The notes below the pieces were generated by a model. The model did no database searches and was not told the DNA's origin. It saw only the letters and a program-made list of their open reading frames with translations. The position numbers and the translations under genes are program-made. Positions 7,321 to 13,888 of a stretch of 15,824 nucleotides of DNA are shown in pieces. Source of the stretch: Firmicutes bacterium UBA1535 (lineage in GTDB: Bacteria > Bacillota > Clostridia > Tissierellales > Sedimentibacteraceae); the NCBI GenBank assembly GCA_002323775.1, contig DCPV01000044.1:1-15824 (forward strand). The letters run 5' to 3'. How positions within the stretch are numbered: position 1 is the first letter of the stretch; every line of letters begins with the position of its first letter.

Positions 7321-8625
7321 ATGATAAAAGTTGTTCAATATATAAATCAGTTCTTTGCACAAGTCGGCGGAGAAGAAATGGCTCACATCCCAGCTGAATT
7401 AAGACAAGGACCTGTTGGACCTGGACTTGCATTCAATGCTGAGTTTAAAGGAGAAGCTGAAGTAGTAGCTACAATAGTTTGTGGAGACTCTTATTTCAAT
7501 GAAAATTTAGATAAAGCTAAGGCAGAAGTTTTAGCAATGGTTAAGAGCCAAAACCCAGATATATTCATAGCTGGACCTGCATTTAACGCTGGAAGATACG
7601 GAGTTGCTTGCGGAACTATAGCAGAAGCAGTTCAAGCAGAATTAAATATTCCTGTATTATCAGGTATGTACAAAGAAAACCCAGGTGCTGATATGTTCAA
7701 AACTAAGATATACATGGTTGAGACTAAAAACAGCGCTGCTGGTATGAGAGATGCAGTTAAAAAAATGGCACCTTTGGCTTTAAAATTAGTAAGAGGTGAA
7801 AAGATAGGTGCATCAATAGAAGAAGGATATTTGCCAAACGGTGTTAGAGTTAACTTCTTCGAAAAGGAAAGAGGATCAAAAAGAGCAGTAAATATGATGC
7901 TTAAGAAGTTAGCTGGAAAAGAATTCGTTACTGAGTTCCCAATGCCTGACTTTGATAGAGTTGCTCCTAACAAAGCTATAAAAGATATAACTAAGGCTAA
8001 AATAGCTATAGTAACATCAGGTGGTACTGTTCCAAAAGGAAACCCTGACCGTATAGAATCATCATCAGCTTCTAAATATGGAAAATATGATATTTCTGGA
8101 TTTGATGATTTAACGGCAGATGACCATGAAACAGCACACGGTGGATATGACCCAGTTTATGCTAATGCTGACTCAGACAGAGTTATACCAGTTGACATTT
8201 TAAGAGAGTATGAAAAAGCAGGAAAAATTGGATCATTACACAAATACTTCTATACAACAGTAGGTAACGGAACAGCTGTTGCAAGCTCTAAGAAATTTGC
8301 TGAAACATTTTCTAAAGAATTGCTTGCTGACGGAGTTGACGCAGTTATATTAACCTCAACCTGAGGTACTTGTACACGTTGCGGTGCAACGATGGTTAAA
8401 GAGATTGAAAGAGCTGGAATTCCAGTCGTTCATATCTGTACAGTAGTTCCAATATCATTAACAGTTGGAGCAAATAGAATAGTACCTGCAGTAGCTATAC
8501 CTCATCCGCTTGGAAATCCAGCACTTAGTATGGAAGAAGAAAAGGAAATAAGGAGAGGAATAGTTGACAAGGCTCTTAAAGCTTTATCAACAGAGGTTGA
8601 TGGTCAAACAGTATTTGACAAATAA
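7321..8625 (+). CDS. grdB: glycine reductase protein B selenoprotein GrdB (Sec348)
   Basis: The reading frame runs 434 residues with one in-frame TGA at 8362-8364 (codon 348), read as selenocysteine. The bases after TGA stay in frame and give U-G-T-C-T-R-C-G-A-T, the U-x2-C redox motif of GrdB, then the conserved tail ending in FDK. The N-terminal part has the family segment EEMAHIPAELRQGPVGPGLA. With processed GrdE it forms the glycine-specific protein B: glycine bound to the carbonyl group of GrdE is attacked and a carboxymethyl group moves to the selenocysteine of GrdA. No sarcosine (GrdF/G) or betaine (GrdH/I) version occurs here. GGAAGGAGG precedes ATG 7321. Reading TGA as a stop would split it falsely at 8364. 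Confidence 0.96.
8353..8391 (+). promoter_or_regulatory. hairpins at and after the grdB UGA (SECIS candidate)
   Basis: CGTTGC (8377-8382), loop GGT, GCAACG (8386-8391) is a perfect six-pair hairpin starting 12 bases after the UGA. The apical GGU and its distance recall the E. coli fdhF SECIS, which carries GGU in the loop. A second perfect hairpin, ACCTCA (8353-8358), loop ACC, TGAGGT (8362-8367), has the UGA codon itself in its stem. SelB recognition is inferred, not seen. Confidence 0.6.
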
Positions 8626-8660
8626 ATAATAGTTAATCTTGAGGTTTATAATCGTAAGTT

Positions 8661-8784
8661 GGCAGAATAAGTTGCCCCTATGATTTTAGCATAGACCTAT
8701 TGTAGAGGTGCAGTATTGCTACACCTAATTGGGCGATATTGTATCGTCTGGTTTTCTGGGGTGATACCCCCCATCACCTCAGAA
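8661..8784 (+). ncRNA. unassigned structured RNA between grdB and trxB
   Basis: The gap 8626-8812 is richer in G+C than its surroundings (40 of 83 bases from 8701 to 8783) and highly foldable. Visible helices: CTATG/CATAG (8678-8694); AGGTG/CACCT (8706-8726) with an inner AG/CT pair; GGCGATA/TATCGTC (8732-8748, three-base loop); and a 12-pair stem TTCTGGGGTGAT/ATCACCTCAGAA (8754-8784) with one G-T pair and loop ACCCCCC. Alternatively GTTGCCC (8671-8677) pairs with GGGCGAT (8731-8737), closing a multibranch and excluding the third hairpin. No T-tract follows, so it is not a simple terminator. trxB's GAAAGGA begins 12 bases after it. I recognise no known riboswitch class. It might be a regulatory leader for trxB-trxA-grdA, an RNA processing site, or a palindromic repeat. 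Confidence 0.5.
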
Positions 8785-8812
8785 CTCAATATTTTGAAAG
8801 GATATAAGTTAA

Positions 8813-9748
8813 ATGAGTAAATTATATGATGTAATAATTATAGGTGGCGGTCCTGCTGGACTTTCAGCTGCTTTATACGCAGGCAGAGCAAGATTAAGTG
8901 TTCTGCTACTAGAAAGAGATAAAGACGGTGGTCAAATAGTTATAACTTCTGAGATAGAAAACTATCCTGGATGCTTAGAGGGAGAATCTGGACCTACTTT
9001 AATTGACAGAATGGCAAAACAAGCACAGCACTTCGGAACAGAAAAAATCTATGACGACGTATTAGAAGTTAAGCTTGAAGGACAAGAAAAAATATTAGTA
9101 GGTAAAAAAGGCGAATACAGAGCAAAAACTGTTATAATCGCTACAGGTGCTTCACCAAGAGATATTGGTTGCAAAAATGAAAAAGACTTTATAGGTAAAG
9201 GAATTTCGTTCTGTGCGACTTGTGATGCTTCATTCTTTGAGGATTTTGAAGTATACGTAGTTGGCGGTGGAGACACTGCTGTTGAGGAAGCTATGTATAT
9301 TGCTAAATTTGCAAGAAAAGTAACAATTATCCATAGACGAGATGAATTAAGAGCTGCTAAATCTATACAGGAAAAAGCCTTTGCTAATCCTAAACTTGAT
9401 TTTATGTGGGATACTGTTGTAGAGGAAGTAAGCGGAGACGGCGTACTTGAATCTATGAAAGTTAAAAACGTAAAGACTGGTGAAGTTAGAGAAATACATG
9501 CTGATGAAAATGACGGAACATTTGGATTGTTTGGATTCATAGGTTATTTACCAAAAACACAGATTTTTAAAGACATTATAACTATGGAAAATGACTATAT
9601 AGTAACTGATGAAGATATGAAAACAAACATCCCTGGAGTATTTGCAGCAGGTGACGTAAGAGTTAAGAGCCTAAGACAGGTTGTAACAGCATGTGCTGAC
9701 GGAGCTATTGCAGCTATTCAAGTAGAGAAGTATATAGAAAATATGTAA
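8813..9748 (+). CDS. trxB: NADPH thioredoxin reductase
   Basis: A 311-residue low-molecular-weight thioredoxin reductase. In order: FAD-binding GGGPAG at 11-16, the redox centre FCATCD with Cys134 and Cys137, the NADPH-binding GGGDTA at 151-156 with HRRDELRA at 174-181 (arginines typical of NADPH use), and the second FAD motif GVFAAGDVR near the C-terminus. It reduces the thioredoxin encoded next, which in turn reduces oxidised GrdA in each glycine reductase cycle; this link is established for Stickland clostridia. GAAAGGA precedes ATG 8813. It is placed between the genes of proteins B and A, 187 bases after grdB, behind the structured segment. Confidence 0.95.
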   Translation: MSKLYDVIIIGGGPAGLSAALYAGRARLSVLLLERDKDGGQIVITSEIENYPGCLEGESGPTLIDRMAKQAQHFGTEKIYDDVLEVKLEGQEKILVGKKGEYRAKTVIIATGASPRDIGCKNEKDFIGKGISFCATCDASFFEDFEVYVVGGGDTAVEEAMYIAKFARKVTIIHRRDELRAAKSIQEKAFANPKLDFMWDTVVEEVSGDGVLESMKVKNVKTGEVREIHADENDGTFGLFGFIGYLPKTQIFKDIITMENDYIVTDEDMKTNIPGVFAAGDVRVKSLRQVVTACADGAIAAIQVEKYIENM

Positions 9749-9788
9749 TTAATATTTATAATTCTATCTTAGAAAGGAGATATATGTA

Positions 9789-10106
9789 ATGTTAGAAGTA
9801 GATAAAGAAACCTTTGAAGCCGAGGTTTTACAGGCGGAGGGTTATGTATTAGTAGATTATTTTGGAGATGGTTGTGTACCATGCCAAGCTTTAATGCCAC
9901 ATGTTCACGCTTATGCTGAAAAATATGATGGAAAAATGAAGTTCACTTCATTAAATACAACTAAAGCAAGAAGACTTGCAATAGGACAAAAAATACTTGG
10001 TCTACCAGTTATTGCTATATACAAAGATGGTGCTAAAGTTGAGGAACTAATCAAAGAAGCAGCAACACCAGAAGCAGTTGAAGCAATGATACAAAAATAT
10101 ATTTAA
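9789..10106 (+). CDS. trxA: thioredoxin with GCVPC active site
   Basis: A 105-residue single-domain thioredoxin. The active site is D-G-C-V-P-C-Q at about residues 29-35 instead of the usual W-C-G-P-C; the same variant is known from thioredoxins coupled to glycine reductase in Stickland clostridia. The cis-proline loop is [11 protein letters not shown]. It passes electrons from TrxB to the selenoprotein A (GrdA) encoded 126 bases downstream. AGAAAGGAGAT stands before ATG 9789, 40 bases after trxB. The absence of the active-site Trp and Gly suggests specialisation for the selenoprotein partner (inference). Confidence 0.94.
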   Translation: MLEVDKETFEAEVLQAEGYVLVDYFGDGCVPCQALMPHVHAYAEKYDGKMKFTSLNTTKARRLAIGQKILGLPVIAIYKDGAKVEELIKEAATPEAVEAMIQKYI

Positions 10107-10117
10107 TAATATTCAAA

Positions 10118-10138
10118 AACATGTATTTATTACATGTT
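10118..10138 (+). other. hairpin between trxA and grdA
   Basis: AACATGTA (10118-10125), loop TTTAT, TACATGTT (10131-10138): a perfect eight-pair stem 12 bases after trxA. An A-rich run, not T, follows, so it is a poor terminator on this strand. A weaker hairpin AGCATT/AATGCT (10174-10193) follows. Both may protect or separate the trx and grdA messages; GrdA is needed in large amounts (inference). Confidence 0.45.
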
Positions 10139-10232
10139 AATAAAAAATAGTAAACAGCAAATAATAATAAATGAGCATTTAAGAATGAATGCTAAAGAAT
10201 AAAATAATAAAAAATAATAATAGGAGGAAAAA

Positions 10233-10703
10233 ATGAGCTTATTAAATGGTAAGAAAATAATCATAATAGGCGACAGAGACGGTATACCTGGTCCAGCTAT
10301 TGAAGAATGTGTTAAATCAGCTGGCGCAGAAGTAGTATATTCTTCTACAGAATGTTTTGTCTGAACTGCCGCTGGAGCAATGGATTTGGAAAATCAAAAG
10401 AGGGTAAAAGAGTTAACAGAAAAACACGGAGCAGAGAACATGGTAGTTGTACTTGGTGCTGCTGAAGGTGAAGCTTCTGGTTTAGCTGCTGAAACTGTTA
10501 CAAACGGTGACCCTACTTATGCAGGTCCATTGACAGGAGTTCAGTTAGGACTTCGAGTTTATCATGTATGCGAGCCTGAAATTAAAAGTGAAGTTGACGA
10601 AGCTATCTACGATGAGCAAGTTAGTATGATGGAGATGGTTATCGACGTAGATGACATAATCTCTGAAATGACTTCAATAAGAGAACAATACTGCAAATTT
10701 TAA
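10233..10703 (+). CDS. grdA: glycine reductase selenoprotein A, GrdA (Sec44)
   Basis: The full frame starts at ATG 10233 behind TAGGAGG and has one in-frame TGA at 10362-10364, codon 44, giving 156 residues. The local sequence C-F-V-U-T-A-A-G-A-M-D matches the C-x2-U redox centre of GrdA (Cys41, Sec44). The N-terminus [20 protein letters not shown] is also typical. GrdA is the small, heat-stable, shared subunit of glycine, sarcosine and betaine reductases: its selenol takes the carboxymethyl group from protein B and delivers it as a ketene-like thio/selenoester to protein C, after which thioredoxin reduces the Se-S bridge. Ignoring the UGA would leave a false 107-residue start at 10380. Two stem-loops follow the stop. 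Confidence 0.97.
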
Positions 10704-10714
10704 TTGATAGTATC

Positions 10715-10778
10715 AAAGCCTATGCACTGATAACACTTAAATGTAGTAAAATGCTTATAAAGCAAGTGCATAGGCTTT
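10715..10778 (+). terminator. large branched stem-loop after grdA
   Basis: AAAGCCTATGCACT (10715-10728) is exactly complementary to AGTGCATAGGCTTT (10765-10778), 14 pairs. The 36-base loop holds a perfect sub-hairpin TGCTT-ATA-AAGCA (10752-10764) that stacks directly on the closing stem. Only four T follow (10776-10779), so alone it may be a weak terminator or a 3'-end protecting structure. Confidence 0.7.
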
Positions 10779-10779
10779 T

Positions 10780-10807
10780 AAAAAAGGTGATTATAATCAC
10801 CTTTTTT
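10780..10807 (+). terminator. bidirectional intrinsic terminator after grdA
   Basis: A perfect 28-base palindrome: AAAAAAGGTGATTA (10780-10793) followed at once by TAATCACCTTTTTT (10794-10807). As RNA it gives GGTGAT/ATCACC with a TATA loop, flanked by six A and six T, so it can stop transcription in both directions. It immediately follows the first stem-loop and closes the grdX-to-grdA unit. Confidence 0.85.
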
Positions 10808-10845
10808 GCAATAAATAACCATAAAGGGTCTTGAATGAGTTGAAA

Positions 10846-10900
10846 TTCTCATATAAATTGAGAGTCTTAACTATATCAAGAAGTTCAATTTATTTGAGAA
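10846..10900 (+). repeat. inverted repeat overlapping the grdC promoter
   Basis: TTCTCATATAAATTGA (10846-10861) and TCAATTTATTTGAGAA (10885-10900) are inverted copies with 15 of 16 positions matching and a 23-base spacer. The right arm covers the predicted -35 of grdC (10894-10899). It may be an operator for a dimeric regulator, or an RNA hairpin if an upstream transcript reads through. Arms are AT-rich, which lowers the surprise. Confidence 0.5.
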
Positions 10901-10922
10901 TATAAAGATTTTATAGTATAAA
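10894..10922 (+). promoter_or_regulatory. candidate sigma-A promoter of grdC-grdD
   Basis: -35 TTGAGA (5 of 6), 17-base spacer, -10 TATAAA at 10917-10922 (5 of 6). It lies after the double terminator and before grdC, where a new start is needed. The predicted transcript start near 10929 would fall almost at the AAAGGA ribosome site, leaving a very short leader, so the true start may lie elsewhere. Confidence 0.5.
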
Positions 10923-10944
10923 ATTAGAAAGGATAAATATAAAA

Positions 10945-12480
10945 ATGAATAATAGTGTATTAAAAGCTACTGGTTATGTATTAGTGCATACTCCTGATAT
11001 GGTTTTACACCACGGAACAACTCAGACTACTGAAAAAAGAGTTAACCCAGATTCTGAGTATTTAAAGAAAATACCTGCTAATCTAAGATCATTTGAAGAT
11101 GTTGTTGCTTATGCACCAAATCAAACATATATAGGTAACATGACACCACAGGAATTAGGCAAAATAGAAGCTCCATGGTATGATAAAAAGGTTGAAGGGG
11201 CTAAAAGAGAAGGAAAATTTGGAGAGATAATGCCACAAGACGAATTTATCGCATTGATGCAAATTTGTGACGCATTTGACCTTGTAAAATTAGAAAAAGG
11301 ATTTGCTGCTGAGACTAAAAAAGCATACGATGCTCATCCAATATTAAAGGATTTATCAGCACAAATTAAAGAAGGCGAAGATTTAGAAACTATAATGCAC
11401 ATGGTAAATGATGAGCATGCAGAGGCATTCCATCATGCAGGAAAAATTGTTGGCTGTGTAAAAAGAGCACATGACATAGATGAGAACTTATCAGCTCATG
11501 TTATGTTTGAAAACTTAGTATCTAAGGCTTCTAACGTACTTGCATTGTTGCATTTAGTTGCTAAAAATGGAATAGACAAAAACGAAATAGAATATGTTAT
11601 CGACTGCTCAGAAGAAGCTTGTGGAGATATGAACCAAAGAGGCGGCGGAAACTTTGCTAAGGCTTGTGCTGAGACAGCTGGATTTACACATGCTACAGGC
11701 TCAGACGTAAGAGGATTCTGTGCAGGACCTGCACATGCTCTTATTCATGCAGCTTCATTAGTTAAAGCAGGAGCTTTCAAAAATGTTGTTGTATCAGCAG
11801 GTGGATGTACTGCTAAGCTTGGTATGAATGGTAAGGATCATATCAAAAAAGAAATTCCTATATTAGAAGATTGTTTGGGTGGATTTGCTGTATTAGTTAG
11901 CGAAAATGATGGAGTTAGCCCTGAATTTATTACAGATGTTATTGGTAGACATGCAGTAGGAACAGGCTCATCACCACAAGCTGTTATAAGCTCACTTGTT
12001 ACAGAAGCTTTGGACAAGGCTGGACTTAAAATAACAGATGTTGACAAGTATTCAGCAGAAATGCAAAATCCTGATATAACTAAACCAGCAGGAGCAGGAG
12101 ACGTTCCAGCATCTAACTATAAGATGATAGCAGCTTTAGCAGTAAAAAGAGGCGAATTAGAAAAAGCAGAGGTTGCTACTTTCGGAGACAAATATGGTAT
12201 GCCAGGTTGGGCTCCAACTCAAGGACATATACCTTCAGGAGTTCCATACTTAGGTTTTGTAAGAGACGAAATATTGGCTGGAGAAACTAAGAGAGCAATG
12301 ATAGTTGGTAAGGGTAGTTTGTTCTTAGGAAGAATGACTAACCTATTTGACGGAGTATCATTCTTGATTGAAGCTAATCATGGAAATAAAGCAGAACAAG
12401 GTACAGTATCAGAAGGTCAAATTAAAGGCTTAATAGCTGAGGCACTCAAAAATTTCGCTTCTAATCTTCTAGCAGAATAG
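10945..12480 (+). CDS. grdC: glycine reductase protein C, large subunit GrdC
   Basis: A 511-residue protein with a thiolase/ketoacyl-synthase-like fold. Family segments: VLVHTPDMVLHHGTTQTTE at 12-30, the cysteine-rich CSEEACGDMNQRGGGNFAKA at 221-240, GFCAGPAHALIHAASLV at 257-273, and AGGCTAKLGMNG further on. With GrdD it forms protein C, common to all glycine, sarcosine and betaine reductases: it accepts the acetyl group from the carboxymethyl-selenoprotein A and helps release acetyl phosphate in the cytosol. AAAGGA stands about 12 bases before ATG 10945. grdD starts 12 bases after its TAG, so the two are translated from one message. No membrane segment is present. Confidence 0.95.
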   Translation: MNNSVLKATGYVLVHTPDMVLHHGTTQTTEKRVNPDSEYLKKIPANLRSFEDVVAYAPNQTYIGNMTPQELGKIEAPWYDKKVEGAKREGKFGEIMPQDEFIALMQICDAFDLVKLEKGFAAETKKAYDAHPILKDLSAQIKEGEDLETIMHMVNDEHAEAFHHAGKIVGCVKRAHDIDENLSAHVMFENLVSKASNVLALLHLVAKNGIDKNEIEYVIDCSEEACGDMNQRGGGNFAKACAETAGFTHATGSDVRGFCAGPAHALIHAASLVKAGAFKNVVVSAGGCTAKLGMNGKDHIKKEIPILEDCLGGFAVLVSENDGVSPEFITDVIGRHAVGTGSSPQAVISSLVTEALDKAGLKITDVDKYSAEMQNPDITKPAGAGDVPASNYKMIAALAVKRGELEKAEVATFGDKYGMPGWAPTQGHIPSGVPYLGFVRDEILAGETKRAMIVGKGSLFLGRMTNLFDGVSFLIEANHGNKAEQGTVSEGQIKGLIAEALKNFASNLLAE

Positions 12481-12492
12481 AGGAGGGGCAAT

Positions 12493-13665
12493 ATGTCAGA
12501 ACAAGTTAAAAAAATAATCGGCAAGGTATTTTTAGAATTAGCTGATACACTTGCTACAGGCTCATATGGCAAAAAACCAAATATAGGAATTACTGCTCTT
12601 GGAAGCGAGCATGGTGAAGACAATGCTATAAATGGTGCTGTTAAAGCGTTAAAATCTAATATAGATGTGACAGTTATAGGTACAAAAGCAGCAGAGGGTT
12701 TGAAACTTGCAAAAGTAAACTCAGAAGATGAATCTCACAAGATGATGGAAGAACTTTTGAGCAGCGGAGAAATCGATGCAGCAGTAACAATGCACTATCC
12801 GTTCCCTATAGGTGTTTCTACAGTGGGTAAAGTTGTAACACCAGGAACAGGAAAAGAAATGTTTATTGCAACAACTACAGGTACTTCATCTACTGACAGA
12901 GTTGAAGCAATGATTAAAAATGCGATTTATGGTATAATTACAGCAAAAGCTTGTGGAATTAAAAACCCAACTGTCGGTATACTCAATATTGACGGAGCAA
13001 GACAGGTTGAAATTGCACTTAAAAAGCTTCAAGAAAATGGATATGATATAAACTTTACAGAGTCTAAAAGATCAGACGGAGGAGTTGTTATGAGAGGAAA
13101 TGACCTTCTTATGGCTTCTGCTGATGTTATGGTTATGGATTCATTGACAGGCAATATAATGATAAAGATGTTTTCTTCATATACAACTGGAGGCTCATAT
13201 GAGTCATTAGGCTATGGATACGGACCTGGAATTGGTGAGGGCTTTGACAAGATTATAATGATTTTATCAAGAGCTTCAGGAGAACCAGTAGTTGAAGGAG
13301 CAATCAAGTATGCAGCAGAGCTTGTAAGAGGAAACCTTATCGCTATTGCTAAGGAAGAATTTGATAAAGTAAAAAAAGCAGGACTTGATACTGTGTTAAA
13401 AAGCTTAAAACCAGCTAAAAAGGAAGCTTCTACTGATGAAGATGTAGTTGCTCCAGCTAAAGAAGTTGTTACAGGACAAATCTCAGGAATAGAAATTATG
13501 GATTTAGAAGATGCTGTAAAAGCTTTATGGAAAAAATCTATATATGCAGAAAGCGGAATGGGATGTACAGGTCCAATAGTATTGGTAAATGAAACAAAGC
13601 TTAAAGATGCTGTAAATGTATTAATTGAAGCAGGTTTCGTTTCAAAAGAAAAGGCAGATTGTTAA
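12493..13665 (+). CDS. grdD: glycine reductase protein C, small subunit GrdD
   Basis: A 390-residue protein related to PlsX/phosphate acetyltransferase-type enzymes. It carries the glycine-rich segments YGKKPNIGITALGSEHG near the N-terminus and YGYGPGIGEGFDKI around residues 242-255. The C-terminal Y-A-E-S-G-M-G-C-T-G-P motif places Cys358 where a catalytic cysteine (Cys359) has been described in a homologous GrdD. It forms the acetyl thioester and phosphorolyses it to acetyl phosphate, the energy-yielding product of glycine reduction. A linker rich in Lys, Ala and Glu (about 310-330) joins the main domain to this tail. AGGAGG (12481-12486) precedes ATG 12493. A strong terminator follows 29 bases after the stop. 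Confidence 0.95.
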   Translation: MSEQVKKIIGKVFLELADTLATGSYGKKPNIGITALGSEHGEDNAINGAVKALKSNIDVTVIGTKAAEGLKLAKVNSEDESHKMMEELLSSGEIDAAVTMHYPFPIGVSTVGKVVTPGTGKEMFIATTTGTSSTDRVEAMIKNAIYGIITAKACGIKNPTVGILNIDGARQVEIALKKLQENGYDINFTESKRSDGGVVMRGNDLLMASADVMVMDSLTGNIMIKMFSSYTTGGSYESLGYGYGPGIGEGFDKIIMILSRASGEPVVEGAIKYAAELVRGNLIAIAKEEFDKVKKAGLDTVLKSLKPAKKEASTDEDVVAPAKEVVTGQISGIEIMDLEDAVKALWKKSIYAESGMGCTGPIVLVNETKLKDAVNVLIEAGFVSKEKADC

Positions 13666-13694
13666 AAATCAGTTTTTCATTGAGAAATTTAAAG

Positions 13695-13730
13695 AAAAGG
13701 TTGCAATAATATAAAAGGCAACCTTTTTTT
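13695..13730 (+). terminator. intrinsic terminator after grdD
   Basis: AAAAGGTTGC (13695-13704) pairs exactly with GCAACCTTTT (13718-13727), a ten-pair stem with a 13-base loop, and the T run continues to 13730. It ends the grdC-grdD transcript. Confidence 0.9.
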
Positions 13731-13817
13731 GTGCTTTTTTCAAAGATAAAATAAATTCTTATTGCTGAAACATTGATAAAATATTATTGAAATATTGATA
13801 AAACAATTAAAATCTTT

Positions 13818-13846
13818 TTGCTTTTTATGTAGGATTTTGGTATAAT
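13818..13846 (+). promoter_or_regulatory. candidate promoter of rpoN
   Basis: A perfect -10 TATAAT (13841-13846) with an upstream TG one base before it (extended -10, TGG-TATAAT), and a weak -35 TTGCTT (13818-13823) at a 17-base spacing. It lies between the grdD terminator and rpoN and gives a leader of about 36 bases. Confidence 0.65.
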
Positions 13847-13888
13847 AAATGCAAATAAAAAAATTCTGCTAAAAAAGGAGTTTCTACC

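Noticed and set aside
8362..8364. TGA as a nonsense mutation that makes grdB a pseudogene
   Set aside because: The frame continues in the conserved U-x2-C motif of GrdB and stays open to 8625; the codon is at the family's selenocysteine position.
8655..8680. Possible sigma-54 (-12/-24) promoter before trxB: TTGGCA ... TTGC
   Set aside because: The gap between GG and GC is 11 bases, not the strict 10, and the stretch is better explained as part of the structured RNA. It would deserve a look only if a 5' end were mapped nearby.
8626..8812. tRNA gene or terminator in the grdB-trxB gap
   Set aside because: No T-loop sequence (GTTCRANNC), anticodon arm or CCA end is visible, and no T-tract follows the strong hairpin.
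9049..9540. Long minus-strand ORF opposite trxB, and similar ones opposite queG, grdB, grdC and ogt
   Set aside because: They are antisense shadows of well-supported genes, with Ser/Pro/Leu-rich composition and no ribosome sites or family likeness.
10362..10364. TGA as a stop truncating GrdA
   Set aside because: C-F-V-U is the known redox centre of GrdA and the downstream frame is fully conserved in style.
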